Assembly (NCBI RefSeq): GCF_964340395.1
Contig: NC_135554.1
Location: 12,728,251 to 12,792,250 of the forward strand
DNA from: Glandiceps talaboti
Taxonomy: Eukaryota; Hemichordata; Enteropneusta; Spengelidae
Length of the DNA: 64,000 nt
Reading direction: 5' to 3'
The translations under genes were made by a program, and so were the position numbers. Shown in pieces: positions 51,295 to 62,716 of the stretch; position 1 is the first letter of the stretch; each line of letters starts with the position of its first letter. The notes under the pieces were generated by a model. It was not told the DNA's origin and made no database searches. It worked only from the letters and a program-made list of their open reading frames with translations.

Positions 51295-52220
51295 TTACGG
51301 ATAGAAGGCTGTTTTACATGAAGTTACTATGTTCTCCATCGTTTCATACTTAAGAGAAATGTCAGCTTGAGTCTCAATTGCATCTATTATCCTAGAAGCT
51401 GGAGCCTCGACTTTTCCAACTTTATAAAGTTACATATAGTGGTTCGCAGTTTTCTCTGATCTCCATCCTACATGGTCCATAAGATCTGTGACTTGTGAAC
51501 CTGCCAATGCTAATATTATTGCACAGGCACTTCTAAAGCTGTGAGGAGTTTCACCTTCATCAATATTTAGCTCTTGCAAGTATGTTTTTAGCCGATGGTA
51601 AATAGCTTGGGATGATAGAGGTTTCTGCTCTATTTGACCGCATGGGGTTGTCGGACGGAAAAGATAACCAAACATTAAATCTATACCAAACTTCCCCGCT
51701 AATTTTATGTATTCCTCTATCGTAGTTACAGCACATAATGTCTTATCTGTACAACGTCTTATCGCAAATAAATTGGTATTTTCCCCTCTTGGCGTTTTTC
51801 CATAAGTGTGGTTAAATATAAAACCCGAATTATCTGGCAACCTTAGTATTTCTTGCGTTTTAACCTGACCTAGGTCTCCTGCCCTATCCCCAGAAAGCAT
51901 CAATACTTTAAATATAGTCATATCTCTTGCATAAATGTGCGCATCAACCTTTGAAGTCGTAGACACTAGCTTGCTCAAAATATGATCTAGAAGAACTCTT
52001 ATCTTACTAGTAAATATCGGCTTAGCCTGTTTTGGAGTTATATGCGCTTTTGCCTGCTCTTCATCTGATTTTTTAATATATCTGTTGACCAAAATTGAGG
52101 CGATTGGGTTAGTTTTACATAACCCTAGATTTGCATTGCTCCATAGAATGACTTCAATTTAGCAGCTATATTTTTTAATGTGCCCAAACGTAGACGTTTA
52201 GGACACTCACAATGAATATG
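51295..52220 (-). pseudogene. DIRS tyrosine recombinase, catalytic part
   Basis: Starts within HCECPKRLRLGTLKNIAAKL, shifts frame near 52,140, then runs through NPIASILVNRY, QAKAHITPKQAKPIF and GDRAGDLG (first catalytic Arg). Next come HSFRSACAIILALAG (His-x-x-Arg), DHVGWRS (second His position) and ANHYM (nucleophile Tyr). TAA follows the HYM at 51,430-51,432, but the same frame then stays open for 44 more codons (LYKVGKVEAPASRIIDAIE...) to TAA at 51,295-51,297. That first stop is therefore probably a mutation. Confidence 0.85.
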
Positions 52221-55200
52221 TACAGGGCGCTACTCCGTGAGCGACCAGCAACAGCACATCGTCTCCGTTATATGTTACTTTTTTGACTGTTCTACAAGTA
52301 CGTGTGGATTTTACTGCTTGGTATACTGTTTAGTAACTGTACGTGTTCAAGTTGATATGGATGCAGTTTCTGTGGCAAAAAGCGCTCTTTGGACCTTGCT
52401 GTTCTACTTTCTTCTCGTCTATGGTGTGGGTACAACTTGCCATGATGGTGGGCAAAATAGGTATTCCCGTGAGCAGCTGTTGGCTGTTCGATGGGACCAT
52501 GGTGATCCGCCAAAAATACCACCTGAATTGGAAGAAATATTACAATCAGAGTCTAACCAAAATTGTCATCAACCACACCAACCTTTACACCGTAGACGAC
52601 GTGGAAAGAGAGGAGGAGTGAAACAGAGACTTCGTAAACGTAAATACAACCCCCCACTTCCATCTATTTTGTTAGCAAATGTACGCTCACTCAGAAATAA
52701 GATAGATGAACTCCATGTAAACACAAAATACCTGACAGAATATCGCGATTCATGTCTATTGTGTTTTAGTGAAACATGGCTGACAGATAATATATCAAAC
52801 AATGCTCTACAGGTGGACGGGTTTTATGGACCATTCAGGACAGATCGGGATCATGACGTAACAGGGAAAGCCATCGGTGGTGGAGTATGCATCTATGTTA
52901 ATGCGAAATGGTGTAAAGAAATACAAGTTAGAGAAAGCATCTGCACAAAGGATATTGAACTACTGTGTATGTCATTCAGACCATACTATCTTCCAAGGGA
53001 GTTTGGCCTGATATTTGCCGTAGTTGTGTACATCCCACCACCAGCTGATACCGCAAGTGCCGCAGCAATTATTCGTAAAGTAGTTGATCGACAGGAAACC
53101 CTGTCACCAGATTCGCCTAAACTAGTGCTAGGAGACTTCAACTCTTGTTCACTATCCAATCAGCTCCCGAACTATCACCAGTATGTCACCTGTTATACTC
53201 GTAAAGCAAAAACCCTGGATCTTTGTTATTCAAATATCATCAACGCCTATAAAGCCATCAGGAAGTCACCGCTGAGCACTGGTGATCATAATGCAGTGCA
53301 CCTGATACCTACCTACCGACAAAAACTTAAACAAAACAAACCACAGACTAGGTCAGTTCAGATATGGTCTCAACAATCAATCGAGGATCTTCAAGGATGT
53401 CTAGCCAGTACAGATTGGTCAGTTCTCACAGAAAACAACTCCCTTGAAAGATCAACAGATATAATAACAGACTACCTTAAGTTTTGTGAAGACATGCTAG
53501 TAGAGAAAAGGATAATAAAAACGTACGCTAATAATAAACTCTGGGTTACGTCTAACTTAAAACACCTGTTGAAGGAGAAAGCAATTGCTTTCGCTGAAGG
53601 TAGGGTCTCTGATGGAAAGTGTCTGCAAAGGAAATTAAAACAAGAGATACGCGATTGCAAAGACAGGTACAAAATGAAAATTGAAAGTCAGTTCCAGTCC
53701 GGTGATTTGAGGAAAGCATGGAATGGCCTTGCTGTTCTTTCTGGTAAACAGGAAAAAACGAACAGGAAGACGGAAGTGGTAGAAGCAAAGACATTCGCTA
53801 ATGAACTGAATGATTTCTATTGTCGTTTTGACACACATAACTTCCAACAGCAACAAGAGAATGCTAGAAATATTGTAACAAGTAAATTAGAGCAATCAGA
53901 TATGCCACAAATATCAGAGATGGAGGTTAGTTTAAAGTTAAAGCGCATTAATCCTAGAAAAGCACAGGGTCCTGATAATATATCTGGTAGATTCCTTCGT
54001 CATTGTCATCTAGAAGTGGCTAGTATCTTCACTACACTTTTCAATTGGTCTATATCAACACATACTATTCCAAGTCTGTGGAAAACATCGGCCATTTCAC
54101 CTGTTCCTAAGCACAACAATCCCACTAAGCTAAACGATTACAGACCAATAGCTCTTACATCCATTGTTATGAAATGTCTCGAAAGTATTGTTTTAACTCG
54201 CATTACTGACCAAGTTAAGAATCTTACTGACCCACTTCAATTTGCGTACAGAGCTAACAGATCAGTTGAAGATGCTGTTATAGCCCTATTACATCAAGCC
54301 CTTTCCCATCTGGAACAACCCAAGTCTTTTGTCCGTATTCTATTCGTTGACTTTTCATCAGCTTTCAACACCATACAGCCACATCTGATGGTGAACAAGT
54401 TAAATGCAATGAATGTAAACCCCAACATAATACTCTGGGTGTTAGATTTTCTAACTAACAGACGGCAATATGTAAGAGTAAATGCAATAGGTATGAATAA
54501 TCGTAATCCGTCCGCAACAGTGTCTAGTATGCGCAGTACGTCTACTGGCGCACCCCAGGGCTCGGTAATCTCTCCTGTTCTGTTTACTTTGTACACAAAT
54601 GATCTTAAAAGCACAAGTGAAAAGGGACAGATGGTCAAATATGCTGATGATACAGCATTTGGAGATTACTCAAATGATGAAAAACACTTTGAAAATCAAG
54701 TGCACCACTTAAAACAGTGGTGTGAGGACAATTATCTAAAATTAAACACAAAGAAAACAAAAGAAATGGTAATTGACTTTAGTAGATCTAGAAGGGAAGT
54801 TAAAGCACTTGAAATTAACTCTGAGGTTGTAGAACGTGTTTCAATATACCGCTACCTAGGAACACTCATTGATGACAAACTTACATTCCAACAGAACACC
54901 GATGCTGTATATAAGAAATGCCAACAGCGAATGTACTTACTGCGTAAACTAAGATCACTGAATATTAGACCAGATATATTGAAAGCATTCTACTCTAGCC
55001 ACATTGAGAGTGTAGTTACCTTTTCGTTTCTAAGCTGGTTTGGAGGGTTGACTGTTTCAAATGTTAACAAATTACAGACAGTTGTCAATACCTGTACTAA
55101 AATATGTGGAACTGAATGTAAAAGCATGAAATCATTATATGGAAAACGAGCACTTGTTAAAGCCACAAAAATTACCAATGACCCTTCCCATGCCTCAGTT

Positions 55201-55500
55201 CAGTATTTTGAGATGCTTCCCTCGGGTCGCAGGTATCGAATTTTATCCTTGAGAACACGTCGTGCTCGGCTCAGTTACGTACCTTCTGCCATCAGAATAC
55301 TTAACCAGAGAATGTAAGAAGTAAAGGAATGTGAATGTTTTTATGTAGTCTTTTACACAGTTTTTATTGTCTTCGTACTTTTGTTGTTCTTAGTACTACT
55401 TTAATGTGTAAGATTATATGTATGCTTTTCTGTGTTGTTGCAAGACAAATTTCCCCGTGAGGGATAATAAAGTAAAAAAAACAAAACAAAAAAAAACAAA
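52221..55500 (+). mobile_element. L2-like LINE, apparently full-length ORF, nested in the DIRS element
   Basis: Extends from shortly before the ORF start to an A-rich tail. The 3' end has the L2-type hairpin (ATTTCCCCGTGAGGGATAAT at about 55,450-55,470), followed by 'aaagta' and an A-rich tail (55,473-55,508). It interrupts the recombinase gene, with N-terminal codons at 55,545-55,915 and catalytic codons at 51,295-52,220. A clear target-site duplication was not found. Confidence 0.8.
52237..55317 (+). CDS. L2-like LINE polyprotein: AP endonuclease + reverse transcriptase (intact)
   Basis: 1026 codons without a stop. It may start at Met1 or at a later Met (52,358, MDAVSVAKS). The N-terminus holds a hydrophobic stretch and a basic RRRRGKRGG region. 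The endonuclease spans residues about 145-360, with SETWL (Glu179), GDFNS (Asp300, Asn302) and GDHN (Asp350, His351). The RT spans about 540-900, with LNDYRPIALT, FVDFSSAFN (Asp705), TGAPQGSVISPVLF and YADD (802-805). The C-terminus has the PSGRRYR block of the L2 group. It copies its own mRNA by target-primed reverse transcription. All catalytic residues expected are present, so it is potentially active. Confidence 0.9.
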   Translation: MSDQQQHIVSVICYFFDCSTSTCGFYCLVYCLVTVRVQVDMDAVSVAKSALWTLLFYFLLVYGVGTTCHDGGQNRYSREQLLAVRWDHGDPPKIPPELEEILQSESNQNCHQPHQPLHRRRRGKRGGVKQRLRKRKYNPPLPSILLANVRSLRNKIDELHVNTKYLTEYRDSCLLCFSETWLTDNISNNALQVDGFYGPFRTDRDHDVTGKAIGGGVCIYVNAKWCKEIQVRESICTKDIELLCMSFRPYYLPREFGLIFAVVVYIPPPADTASAAAIIRKVVDRQETLSPDSPKLVLGDFNSCSLSNQLPNYHQYVTCYTRKAKTLDLCYSNIINAYKAIRKSPLSTGDHNAVHLIPTYRQKLKQNKPQTRSVQIWSQQSIEDLQGCLASTDWSVLTENNSLERSTDIITDYLKFCEDMLVEKRIIKTYANNKLWVTSNLKHLLKEKAIAFAEGRVSDGKCLQRKLKQEIRDCKDRYKMKIESQFQSGDLRKAWNGLAVLSGKQEKTNRKTEVVEAKTFANELNDFYCRFDTHNFQQQQENARNIVTSKLEQSDMPQISEMEVSLKLKRINPRKAQGPDNISGRFLRHCHLEVASIFTTLFNWSISTHTIPSLWKTSAISPVPKHNNPTKLNDYRPIALTSIVMKCLESIVLTRITDQVKNLTDPLQFAYRANRSVEDAVIALLHQALSHLEQPKSFVRILFVDFSSAFNTIQPHLMVNKLNAMNVNPNIILWVLDFLTNRRQYVRVNAIGMNNRNPSATVSSMRSTSTGAPQGSVISPVLFTLYTNDLKSTSEKGQMVKYADDTAFGDYSNDEKHFENQVHHLKQWCEDNYLKLNTKKTKEMVIDFSRSRREVKALEINSEVVERVSIYRYLGTLIDDKLTFQQNTDAVYKKCQQRMYLLRKLRSLNIRPDILKAFYSSHIESVVTFSFLSWFGGLTVSNVNKLQTVVNTCTKICGTECKSMKSLYGKRALVKATKITNDPSHASVQYFEMLPSGRRYRILSLRTRRARLSYVPSAIRILNQRM

Positions 55501-55544
55501 AAAAAAACCCCCAAAAAACCAGTGTTTTCAGCAGGACTACCCAG

Positions 55545-55915
55545 GTACGGACATGTATTTATATGTACCTGCATTCGAGCATCTTTATCCTTATGAATAA
55601 GAAATCTCACAATATCTACTGGCATCGCTTGAGTGAGGTCTTTAGGATGAGGCAGTCCACTTCAGAAGGATTCTAAGCTTTATACCAATTTGTCTTTCTG
55701 GACTTCATACGCAGATTTTGAACCCAACAGCTCATGCATTCTAGAATCTATGCTATCAAGATTAAGTTGTGCACGCCCTCTCTCGGTTGGATTAGGAACT
55801 GCACTGACAACTTTAGCTGAGCAAAGATGGCACTGTGTCATATCATCTTGACTAAGTGAATTGGAGACTATTTGAGCCCCACATAGCCAACACCCCTAAT
55901 GAAAATATAAAATGG
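55545..55915 (-). pseudogene. DIRS tyrosine recombinase, N-terminal part
   Basis: One minus-strand frame reads CWLCGAQIVSNSLSQDDM, CHLCSAKVV (paired CxxC), RMHELLGSKSAYEV, then TAA and TGA, then PVDIVRFLIHKDKDARMQVH and CPYLGSPAENTG up to the LINE tail. The 'D.VRFL..KDKD.R.QVH...C..LG' block normally leads straight into 'ECPKRL', which lies on the far side of the LINE. Confidence 0.72.
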
Positions 55916-55948
55916 AAAATACATGCCATATTTTATGCTACTCATTAT

Positions 55949-58146
55949 TTATTTACTATTACCACATTTTGCTACGAAAATTTTACCCTTGGTTTTTGAG
56001 TATACATAGTCATTTTTTGATGGCACTAGAATGAAATTACTCTCTTCTTTGGAAGCGACCTGACTGCAAACTGACCCATATTTCTTGACTAACGGCCACC
56101 ATATAGGCATAAAATCATGAATTTCTAGTAATACAGTGGCTGTTAACCTTTCCGAAAGTACATGTTTTACAACTGGTAATTGCAGACATTCAGGGGGGTA
56201 GATGAACTCTGCTGTCTTAAACTTATGGGCAAAGAAATTGACCCCTTCACAATTGGGTTGTGGATATGGAGCTACAAAACGTGACAATTTTGCATTAGAA
56301 CTAATAGCCATAGCATCTATATCATGGGGACCAAATTGACTATTTATTCTTTGCCATGCTGCACTAGTCAGGGTGGAGTCACTTTTGTTTACATTTCGTG
56401 ATGCATCGTCTGCCACATTGGCTGCTGATCTAACATGAGACAAATTCAGCCATACATTTCTCTTTACAGCTATCTGAAATATATTTTTGATAACCCTATT
56501 AAGTTTCAATGACTTTGAACCAGGAAAACCATTATTCCATGCGTGTATTAACACCAGAGAATCTACAGCCACATCTAATTATAGATCATTTATTTTATCC
56601 CCAAGAGCTATCAGCGTACGATGTAGAGCTTCCGCTTCCTTTACATTTATTGACTCATTCCGAAACGAATCCTCCCAGAAATCGCTTATTTCAACAGAGG
56701 CAGTCTCATTGCCAGTGGCGTCAGGTTGAAGTACAGCCGCCTATTTATACGAACTCGCATCTGTAAACAAATTAAGGGCATCATATGCTTTTCTTTAAGC
56801 CACTTGAATGGACCTGCGTTAAGTATTATGTTTTGCCATTCCCTTAGCTCTTCTATCAGTTCATGCTTAATTGGAACAAGAAATGTTGCCTTTCCCTGAG
56901 CTTTGGATACAAATAGGGCCATTTGACGAATGAATAATCTTGCACATGGTATTGCGAGCGCAAAGGACATACACTTCCCCATTACCTTCTGAATCTGAGG
57001 TAGAGGGACAGCACGCCTACTAAGAATATCATCCGTTAATTCCAAAAACCTATCTTTTGTTGTGGAACAATAAATGCTTCGATGGATGAGTCAACCTGCA
57101 TACCTAACATTACTAAAGACTTGACAGGTGTTAGGACACTTTTTTGTAAAGCCAAAAAATAACCTGCCATAACACAAAGAGTGGCAAGTATGAAAGCCGA
57201 AGCCTCTGCGCGTTCAAAAGAAGACAAATTCCCTTCTATCTGGTCGTGAGATACTTGTAAGGGTCCCCCTATGGCTATCATCTATGTATTGGATACATGG
57301 AACCCCAAGTTTTCTAGCATAACTAATAATGGCGTAGCCTACCGCATGATAAATATAAGCCGAAAGCTTCCATCCAAACGGCAAAGTATTACATTCAAAC
57401 CACACCCCCCCCATTGAAAACCAAAATAGGTTCTATCCGGTTCGTATACAAGAATGTGGTCATAACCACTCTTATCGTCACATTTTACTTGATAATCGTC
57501 TTTTTGCAGGTAACGACTAACATCAATTAGCTTGTCGAGCTTGAACGGCATATCTTGAATCCACAGATTTAAGTACCTCATATCAATACACATTCGCGGC
57601 TTCTCAGGCTCAACGACGATAGGCATCACAATACGAGGAGGTGGATCACGACCCACAATACCCCAAACTGACACAGCGCCTGTTTTTAATTTATCCGCTA
57701 TCGTATTGGCATTAAATGGCGCAAAATCTCTGTTACTAGGGGGATTCATAAACTGCCTGGATGGTGGAAGATCGTGGCAATACTTTTGGCCTTTATAACT
57801 GCCAGAAAAATGGCGCAAGTATGGCGATACTTTCACTCGATGCGATATCCAAGCCATGATATCTCTTTTATTTCCCCATTTCCATTGTGAGCTCACTCCA
57901 GACATCAGGGTATTTATGCACCTCGCCAGCAATAAATTGATCCGGGTTTCTGAATGCAACCTGACCAGGAGACACTTTTATCATACCATTGGAAACGCTG
58001 GATAATACTTCGAACATGTTTTCCCGAGGAGCCTGTCCGGGGGTGCCCCCAAGAGTTATCCAAACATAAGATGATTTTGGTTGAAGATTTATATCCACAG
58101 ACTTTAGTAATTCCCATTCTTGAGCAATCTGATGGTGAACAAACAA
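55949..58146 (-). pseudogene. DIRS reverse transcriptase / RNase H
   Basis: Broken into about six frame segments but in the right order: MRYLNLWIQDMPFKLD and KSGYDHILV (motif A zone), NTLPFGWKLSAYIYH, then CIQYIDDSHRG (catalytic YIDD, codons at 57,278-57,289), LGMQVDSSIEAFIVP and LPQIQKVMGKCMSF. Next is the RNase H part with HVRSAANVADDASR, followed by GPHDIDAMAISSNAKLSRF. It would encode the RT/RH of the DIRS element, and it is inactive. Confidence 0.85.
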
Positions 58147-58360
58147 AAACTAGGACTATAACATCCAGAATATCTCAGATCTATTACAACACAGTACAGG
58201 GGGACACCCCCGGACAGGACCATGCGAAAGGCTGGCCTGCAAAAGCAGAGGGCACTAAGTGTGCCCCCCCCCCCCTATCCGGGAGTTTGTGTCGCTCAAT
58301 GTAACCACCTTTTCAGGAATTTAGCCAAGAAAATAAGAACCAACCACATTTATTAGGTTA

Positions 58361-58397
<37 letters not shown>

Positions 58398-58552
58398 TCT
58401 TATCTTTTCAACTCATAATTATATTAAGCACTAGGCAATAACAAAATAGGAAAAGTACTCAATTTTATATAAATTCAGACGGATATTTGATATACATTAC
58501 AACAAACCAACAACACTAAAGTTCTCTGCAAGACGGTCAAGCCTTAATTGTT
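58147..58552. other. Gap between RT and gag with a poly(T) run
   Basis: Contains 'gggggacacccccgg', a C-rich homopolymer near 58,263 and a poly(T) run at 58,365-58,395. On the minus strand this is poly(A), so a small retro-insertion between gag and RT is possible. No ORF. Confidence 0.45.
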
Positions 58553-59014
58553 CTATTTCTTTTCTGGGCAGGTTCTAGCCATATGCCCACTGTTCCCACA
58601 AACGTAGCATTTAATTTCTGTGCCTCTCCCCATCATTCTTGGGCGTTGAAATTGATAAGGACGTGAATAGCTTCTTGAATTTTTCAAAAACTTGCCCACT
58701 TTAGAAGCGATTTCCTCCTCCTCTTTATTTCCCAGGAGTAAAAGTACCAGCTTTCCCGCGTCTCTCCCAAAATCGTTGCTCTCAAATTGTGCAAGGACCG
58801 CCCGGAAACGTTGAAGTTTCGGATGGTTTACTAGGGTGGCTCTATCCACGAGCACTCTCAGGGCGTTTATGATGGCGTATCTCGATGCCGCCGAATGTGC
58901 CAGATCCATAACCTTCTGTAGTGCCTCGTCTACATTAGCAGAATCAGCTGCTTGCTGTAGTTTTTCCACTTTTTCTTGTAATTGTTTCAATGCACACGTC
59001 ACTGGCACCTGCAA
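58553..59014 (-). pseudogene. DIRS gag-like protein with CCHC zinc knuckle
   Basis: 153 codons: a helical, charged N-terminal part (LKQLQEKVEKLQQAADS), then FLKNSRSYSRPYQFQRPRMM and CYVCGNSGHMARTCPEKK, a CX2CX4HX4C nucleic-acid-binding knuckle. Its position upstream of RT on the same strand fits ORF1 of a DIRS element. The 5' part of the gene is not recognisable beyond 59,014. Confidence 0.75.
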
Positions 59015-59409
59015 AATAGTGCATAAATCATTTCAACACGTGCTCATAAGCTTTAGCATAATTAACTACTTCTAACATTATAATAGCCCAAATTCGAGCT
59101 AAACCTCCTTCAGATCCCATGATCGTTTACTTGTGTACGTCATCGCAGTATTCCTAAAAAATCATGCTTCTTTCTTATACCCGTGAACCCTGACGTACGT
59201 CGCCATTGCACATCTTTTACCCGGCAAATCATATTATTTCCAAGTAAACTTGCAGTTTAACAGACCACGGGCTCTTCTCTCTACCGTGTCATAGAAGTAC
59301 ATGCTATTACACACTATTTCAAACATCTGTTGCCACACTATATATATACAAAGTCGTCACTTCAAAAAGGTTCACTTGTCTTTCCTGACGTACGTCGCCA
59401 TTGCACATT
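59015..59409. other. No gene seen; 23-bp direct repeat
   Basis: TGACGTACGTCGCCATTGCA (continuing CAT) occurs at about 59,191-59,213 and again at about 59,386-59,408, with about 170 bp between. Confidence 0.6.
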
Positions 59410-59465
59410 GCAATCAACATGGGCTACAGCGCCTTCTTCTGCACCTGTAATTCGACCTTATCTTG
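59410..59465 (+). pseudogene. Relic of the putative signal-peptide exon, copy 3 block
   Basis: Encodes CTLQSTWATAPSSAPVIRPY then L and one base before a GTGGGT donor, as in the 24.75-kb exon. The hydrophobic leader of the other copies is replaced by unrelated sequence, so it may not work as a first exon. Confidence 0.4.
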
Positions 59466-59469
59466 GTGG

Positions 59470-60240
59470 GTCTCGAACACAGTACCTTTTGTTCCGTACC
59501 AATCTAACGAAAGGTATGCTATATATTTGTAATTTTTGCCATTATCATTGAGTTGACAATGCGTATATGCTCCATGGTTAGCAACAGAGCTATGGATGTG
59601 TAAAAACGAAACTATTTTTCGAATTGGGACGGGAACTGTGCTATAGTACGAGTCATTGCCAGGATAATGTATTTCATAGTGGGGGAAACATCTAATTATT
59701 TGGCCGAGATATGCGGGATTGTATTACTGTATTGAATTGTTGTAAATAACTTAATGGGTAAGAAGTTATGTAACTCAGCTGCAGATAACAAGCTTGACTT
59801 TCTTGTGAAAAACCTAAAAACTTGTCGAATTTGAAGTAAAACTTTGTTATAGTACAGGTCCAACTATATGAAAAGTCATATTTGACCATGTCTTTCCACC
59901 GGGGTAAATCTTCAGCAGAAGATGTGTAAATGTATTGAGTATGAGACGAACGGACACCTTTGAGTTAAATTACCTCCGGTGATCTCTCCCCTGGGAGTTA
60001 TAGGCAGTCAAACGTGTCACTTCGTCTCTTACTACCCCTTGAGAGAGATTGTAGTTAGGTGGATTACAGGTATGGTAAAGGTTGGGTACAGGTGGGTAAA
60101 TTTGACTTTTGGTATAGTGTTTTCGGCCTTTGACTGTTATATTAGGATACTTTTGGCTAACCCATCAGTTATTTTGTCCAATGCGCATGTGTCCTAATGA
60201 AAACAATAAGTGTTCTCTGTCTTATAACTATCTGAGTTTA
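59470..60240. repeat. Inverted duplicate of 9.7-10.44 kb
   Basis: Mirror of the copy 1 upstream flank, with words also shared with 24.27-24.72 kb. No gene. Confidence 0.65.
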
Positions 60241-60640
60241 ATAATTGTACCAGGGATCGTTTATCATTGGTTTATATCAATGATCAAATCCAAAGTTTCC
60301 TTACCAATACTTGATGTAATGCTATTTTATACCTGAATATATGGATACTTTGTAAATATCATTCAGATTCTAGTTGAGACATAAATGTCGCATGTCTGTT
60401 AGAAAGGAACTGATACAAAATTATTCCATACAGTACCCAACACGAGATGAAGCAATAACCTTACTTTCGACCAGCAATCAACTTACATTTTTTCATTTGT
60501 CTGTCTTTGTATTTAAAGCGTTCTTACTCAGAGAGAAGACGTTACAATCTTAAGTTTGTAAATTTATTTTATTTGTTATTGTAGTCCAAACGTTACAATA
60601 ATATTTAACCAGTTTTCGTCGAATGATGGGCGGTGGCCCT
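60241..60640 (+). pseudogene. LINE C-terminal fragment, inverse copy of 9.13-9.53 kb
   Basis: More decayed than its partner. Only NNLTFDQQSTYIFSFVCLCI-type scraps remain in frame, but the DNA homology is clear. Confidence 0.45.
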
Positions 60641-60734
60641 ATTCTTTTAAAATAAATCAACCTGTCTACTTGGTGTAATTTCGCCACAGTCGCCAAAAAA
60701 GAATATTGATTAAGAATTTAGGAGGAGTTTCCAG

Positions 60735-61240
60735 GAGCCTCACGTACAGGACACCAACAGGTTTTGCAACACGCATATCAATGCTCATAGGAACAGGAAA
60801 GAAAGCAGTCCAAAATTCGCGCGACTGACCTTATTATTTGGCGAAAGTGTGTCAGTTGGTGATAGGGAAAAATATTGCCGGGTAGAGTTCGCGATTTCTA
60901 TATAGCAATATACACGGGGTAGCGATTGTAGGTATATGATAATAGGTATTAATATCTACACATATAATTTAACCCCCATGTGCTATTTCCAAGAACATAA
61001 TAAACGTCATTCTGTAGCTAGTGGTAGGTGTAGCTGTAGACGACGTAATGTTCAATTGCTCTTGAGGCTGATAGGCAATGTATTCTGACAGCACTATGAT
61101 GAGGTTCTGATAGTAATCGCTAGAAAACAAACATAATATAGTGATGGTATTATTCAGTTATTACGGTTCCTTTTTGGAATTCTCGGAAATATTTACACAC
61201 GTTTTAGGTGTCGAAATATTACTAGACTAAGTCGTGAAAT
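60735..61240. repeat. Dispersed 600-bp repeat, inverted copy
   Basis: Reverse complement of 8,585-9,100. Confidence 0.65.
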
Positions 61241-61244
61241 TGTA

Positions 61245-61610
61245 ATTATTGTGTTTCGTTTCAGACATGACGGTGTTTGTAAATTTCGCCAAACACCGGG
61301 GTAGAGAAGTGAATGAAATCTTTTATTGCAATAGCTCACATGGGTGTCAAGACAATAGGTACACTAATATCCTATATTTCGAGATGTCATTCAAGTTAAA
61401 GTTTAGTGTAATTTGTTTCATTTCATTATGCATGACATATTGTTATCTTAGGAAGCTCATCTCCTATTCGTGACTTATTGTAAGTTAATTATTGTAACGA
61501 CGTCGCAGGTTTGGGTGACTTGATTTTTGACCGTAGAGCGTGAATATATCTCGTGGCTCTGACTTTGGATTGAGGCCCAGTCCCAGTTATTCCAAAAACA
61601 TCGTCTCTAT
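61245..61610. repeat. Four-copy dispersed repeat, inverted member
   Basis: Plus-strand frame FVNFAKHRGREVNEIFYCNS and the hydrophobic FSVICFISLCMTYCYL remain open, as on the minus strand at 8.35-8.58 kb. A 'tttcag' precedes the frame, so an exon is possible but unproven. Confidence 0.5.
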
Positions 61611-62315
61611 GCAGTTTATCCGTTTACTACAATACTAGCTGATCTCAAGTTTTGATAATATTGTGGCTTGTCTTAACATTACCTAAAATAGTGATGCATA
61701 TTATTTTATTTTAATTAACACTGCGTTTTGGAGGTAATATTAGCAATTAAAAGACGAGTGTACGTGATTAATATTTACCCGTGTTTGCAAATACTAATTC
61801 AATGCAATTGTAATATTGAATGATACGGCTACAATGTTTTCAATGTGTGGACATTTATAGAGATACACTCAAACGTAAAATATGCGCACCCAGTCAGAAA
61901 AAAAGCAGATTCGATAAGTCAGCAAACTTCTACTTTCTTGTACACGTTTAAAATTATATAAATATTTCAGACAAATATAGAAACCAATACTAGTAATCTG
62001 TCAACATGTACATGCCTTAAACTTCGTTCTATAATATTTGACCACGTAAAATCGAGGTGAATATCATAAGCTTTAGCATCATTTTTAGTGTACCAAATAT
62101 TAGTGGAGGATTATTTTTATGTCAACCGCGATAGATATCGCGGATATCGAAGCTAGCCTTACTTTTAGGTTTTGTTTTTTTAAGAATTCTGTCAAAATTG
62201 AAAATCCGAATAAGAAGAACTGCAGCGTTCACATATAATCAAGTTCCGGTTTCTGTAAAAGAAATATTTTATTTTATTTTTCTCATTTTGTCTAAATTAT
62301 AGACAATACTGACTG

Positions 62316-62632
62316 ATGGCGAAAATTCTCATATTGTTAGTAATATATGTGTGTTATGCCTACTCTGCTTATGTCAATCAGACATCAGTTGCCATGGCTT
62401 CAGTAAAAGACACATCATTCAATGGTGAGTACCAAATTGTTCATCATATTCTATTAACTTACTATCATCCTATTTTTACTTTCCATAAGGGAAGATTATG
62501 TGTGTGTGTGTGTGTCAGTATGTCAGTCTTTCTGTGTGTCTGCATTTATGTTTTTTCTGCCTTTGTCTTTGACAGTCTGTCAGTGAACATTATTCGGGAG
62601 AGAAAGCCAAGCAAGAAAGCATATTCAGTCAG

Positions 62633-62716
<84 letters not shown>

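Larger units (their letters stand above)
51295..59014 (-). mobile_element. Decayed DIRS-type retroelement, split by a nested LINE
   Basis: On the minus strand, in order: a gag-like ORF with zinc knuckle, RT/RNase H, then a tyrosine recombinase. This combination defines DIRS-like retrotransposons, which integrate by recombinase rather than by a DDE integrase. All three genes carry frameshifts or stops. The recombinase gene is split by the L2-like LINE at about 52,220-55,500. I did not find the terminal inverted repeats or the internal complementary region. The far end is cut off by the 49.3-51.3 kb LINE. Confidence 0.82.

Noticed and set aside
52292-53856. Minus-strand frames within the L2-like LINE
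   Set aside because: Shadows of the 1026-codon plus-strand ORF.
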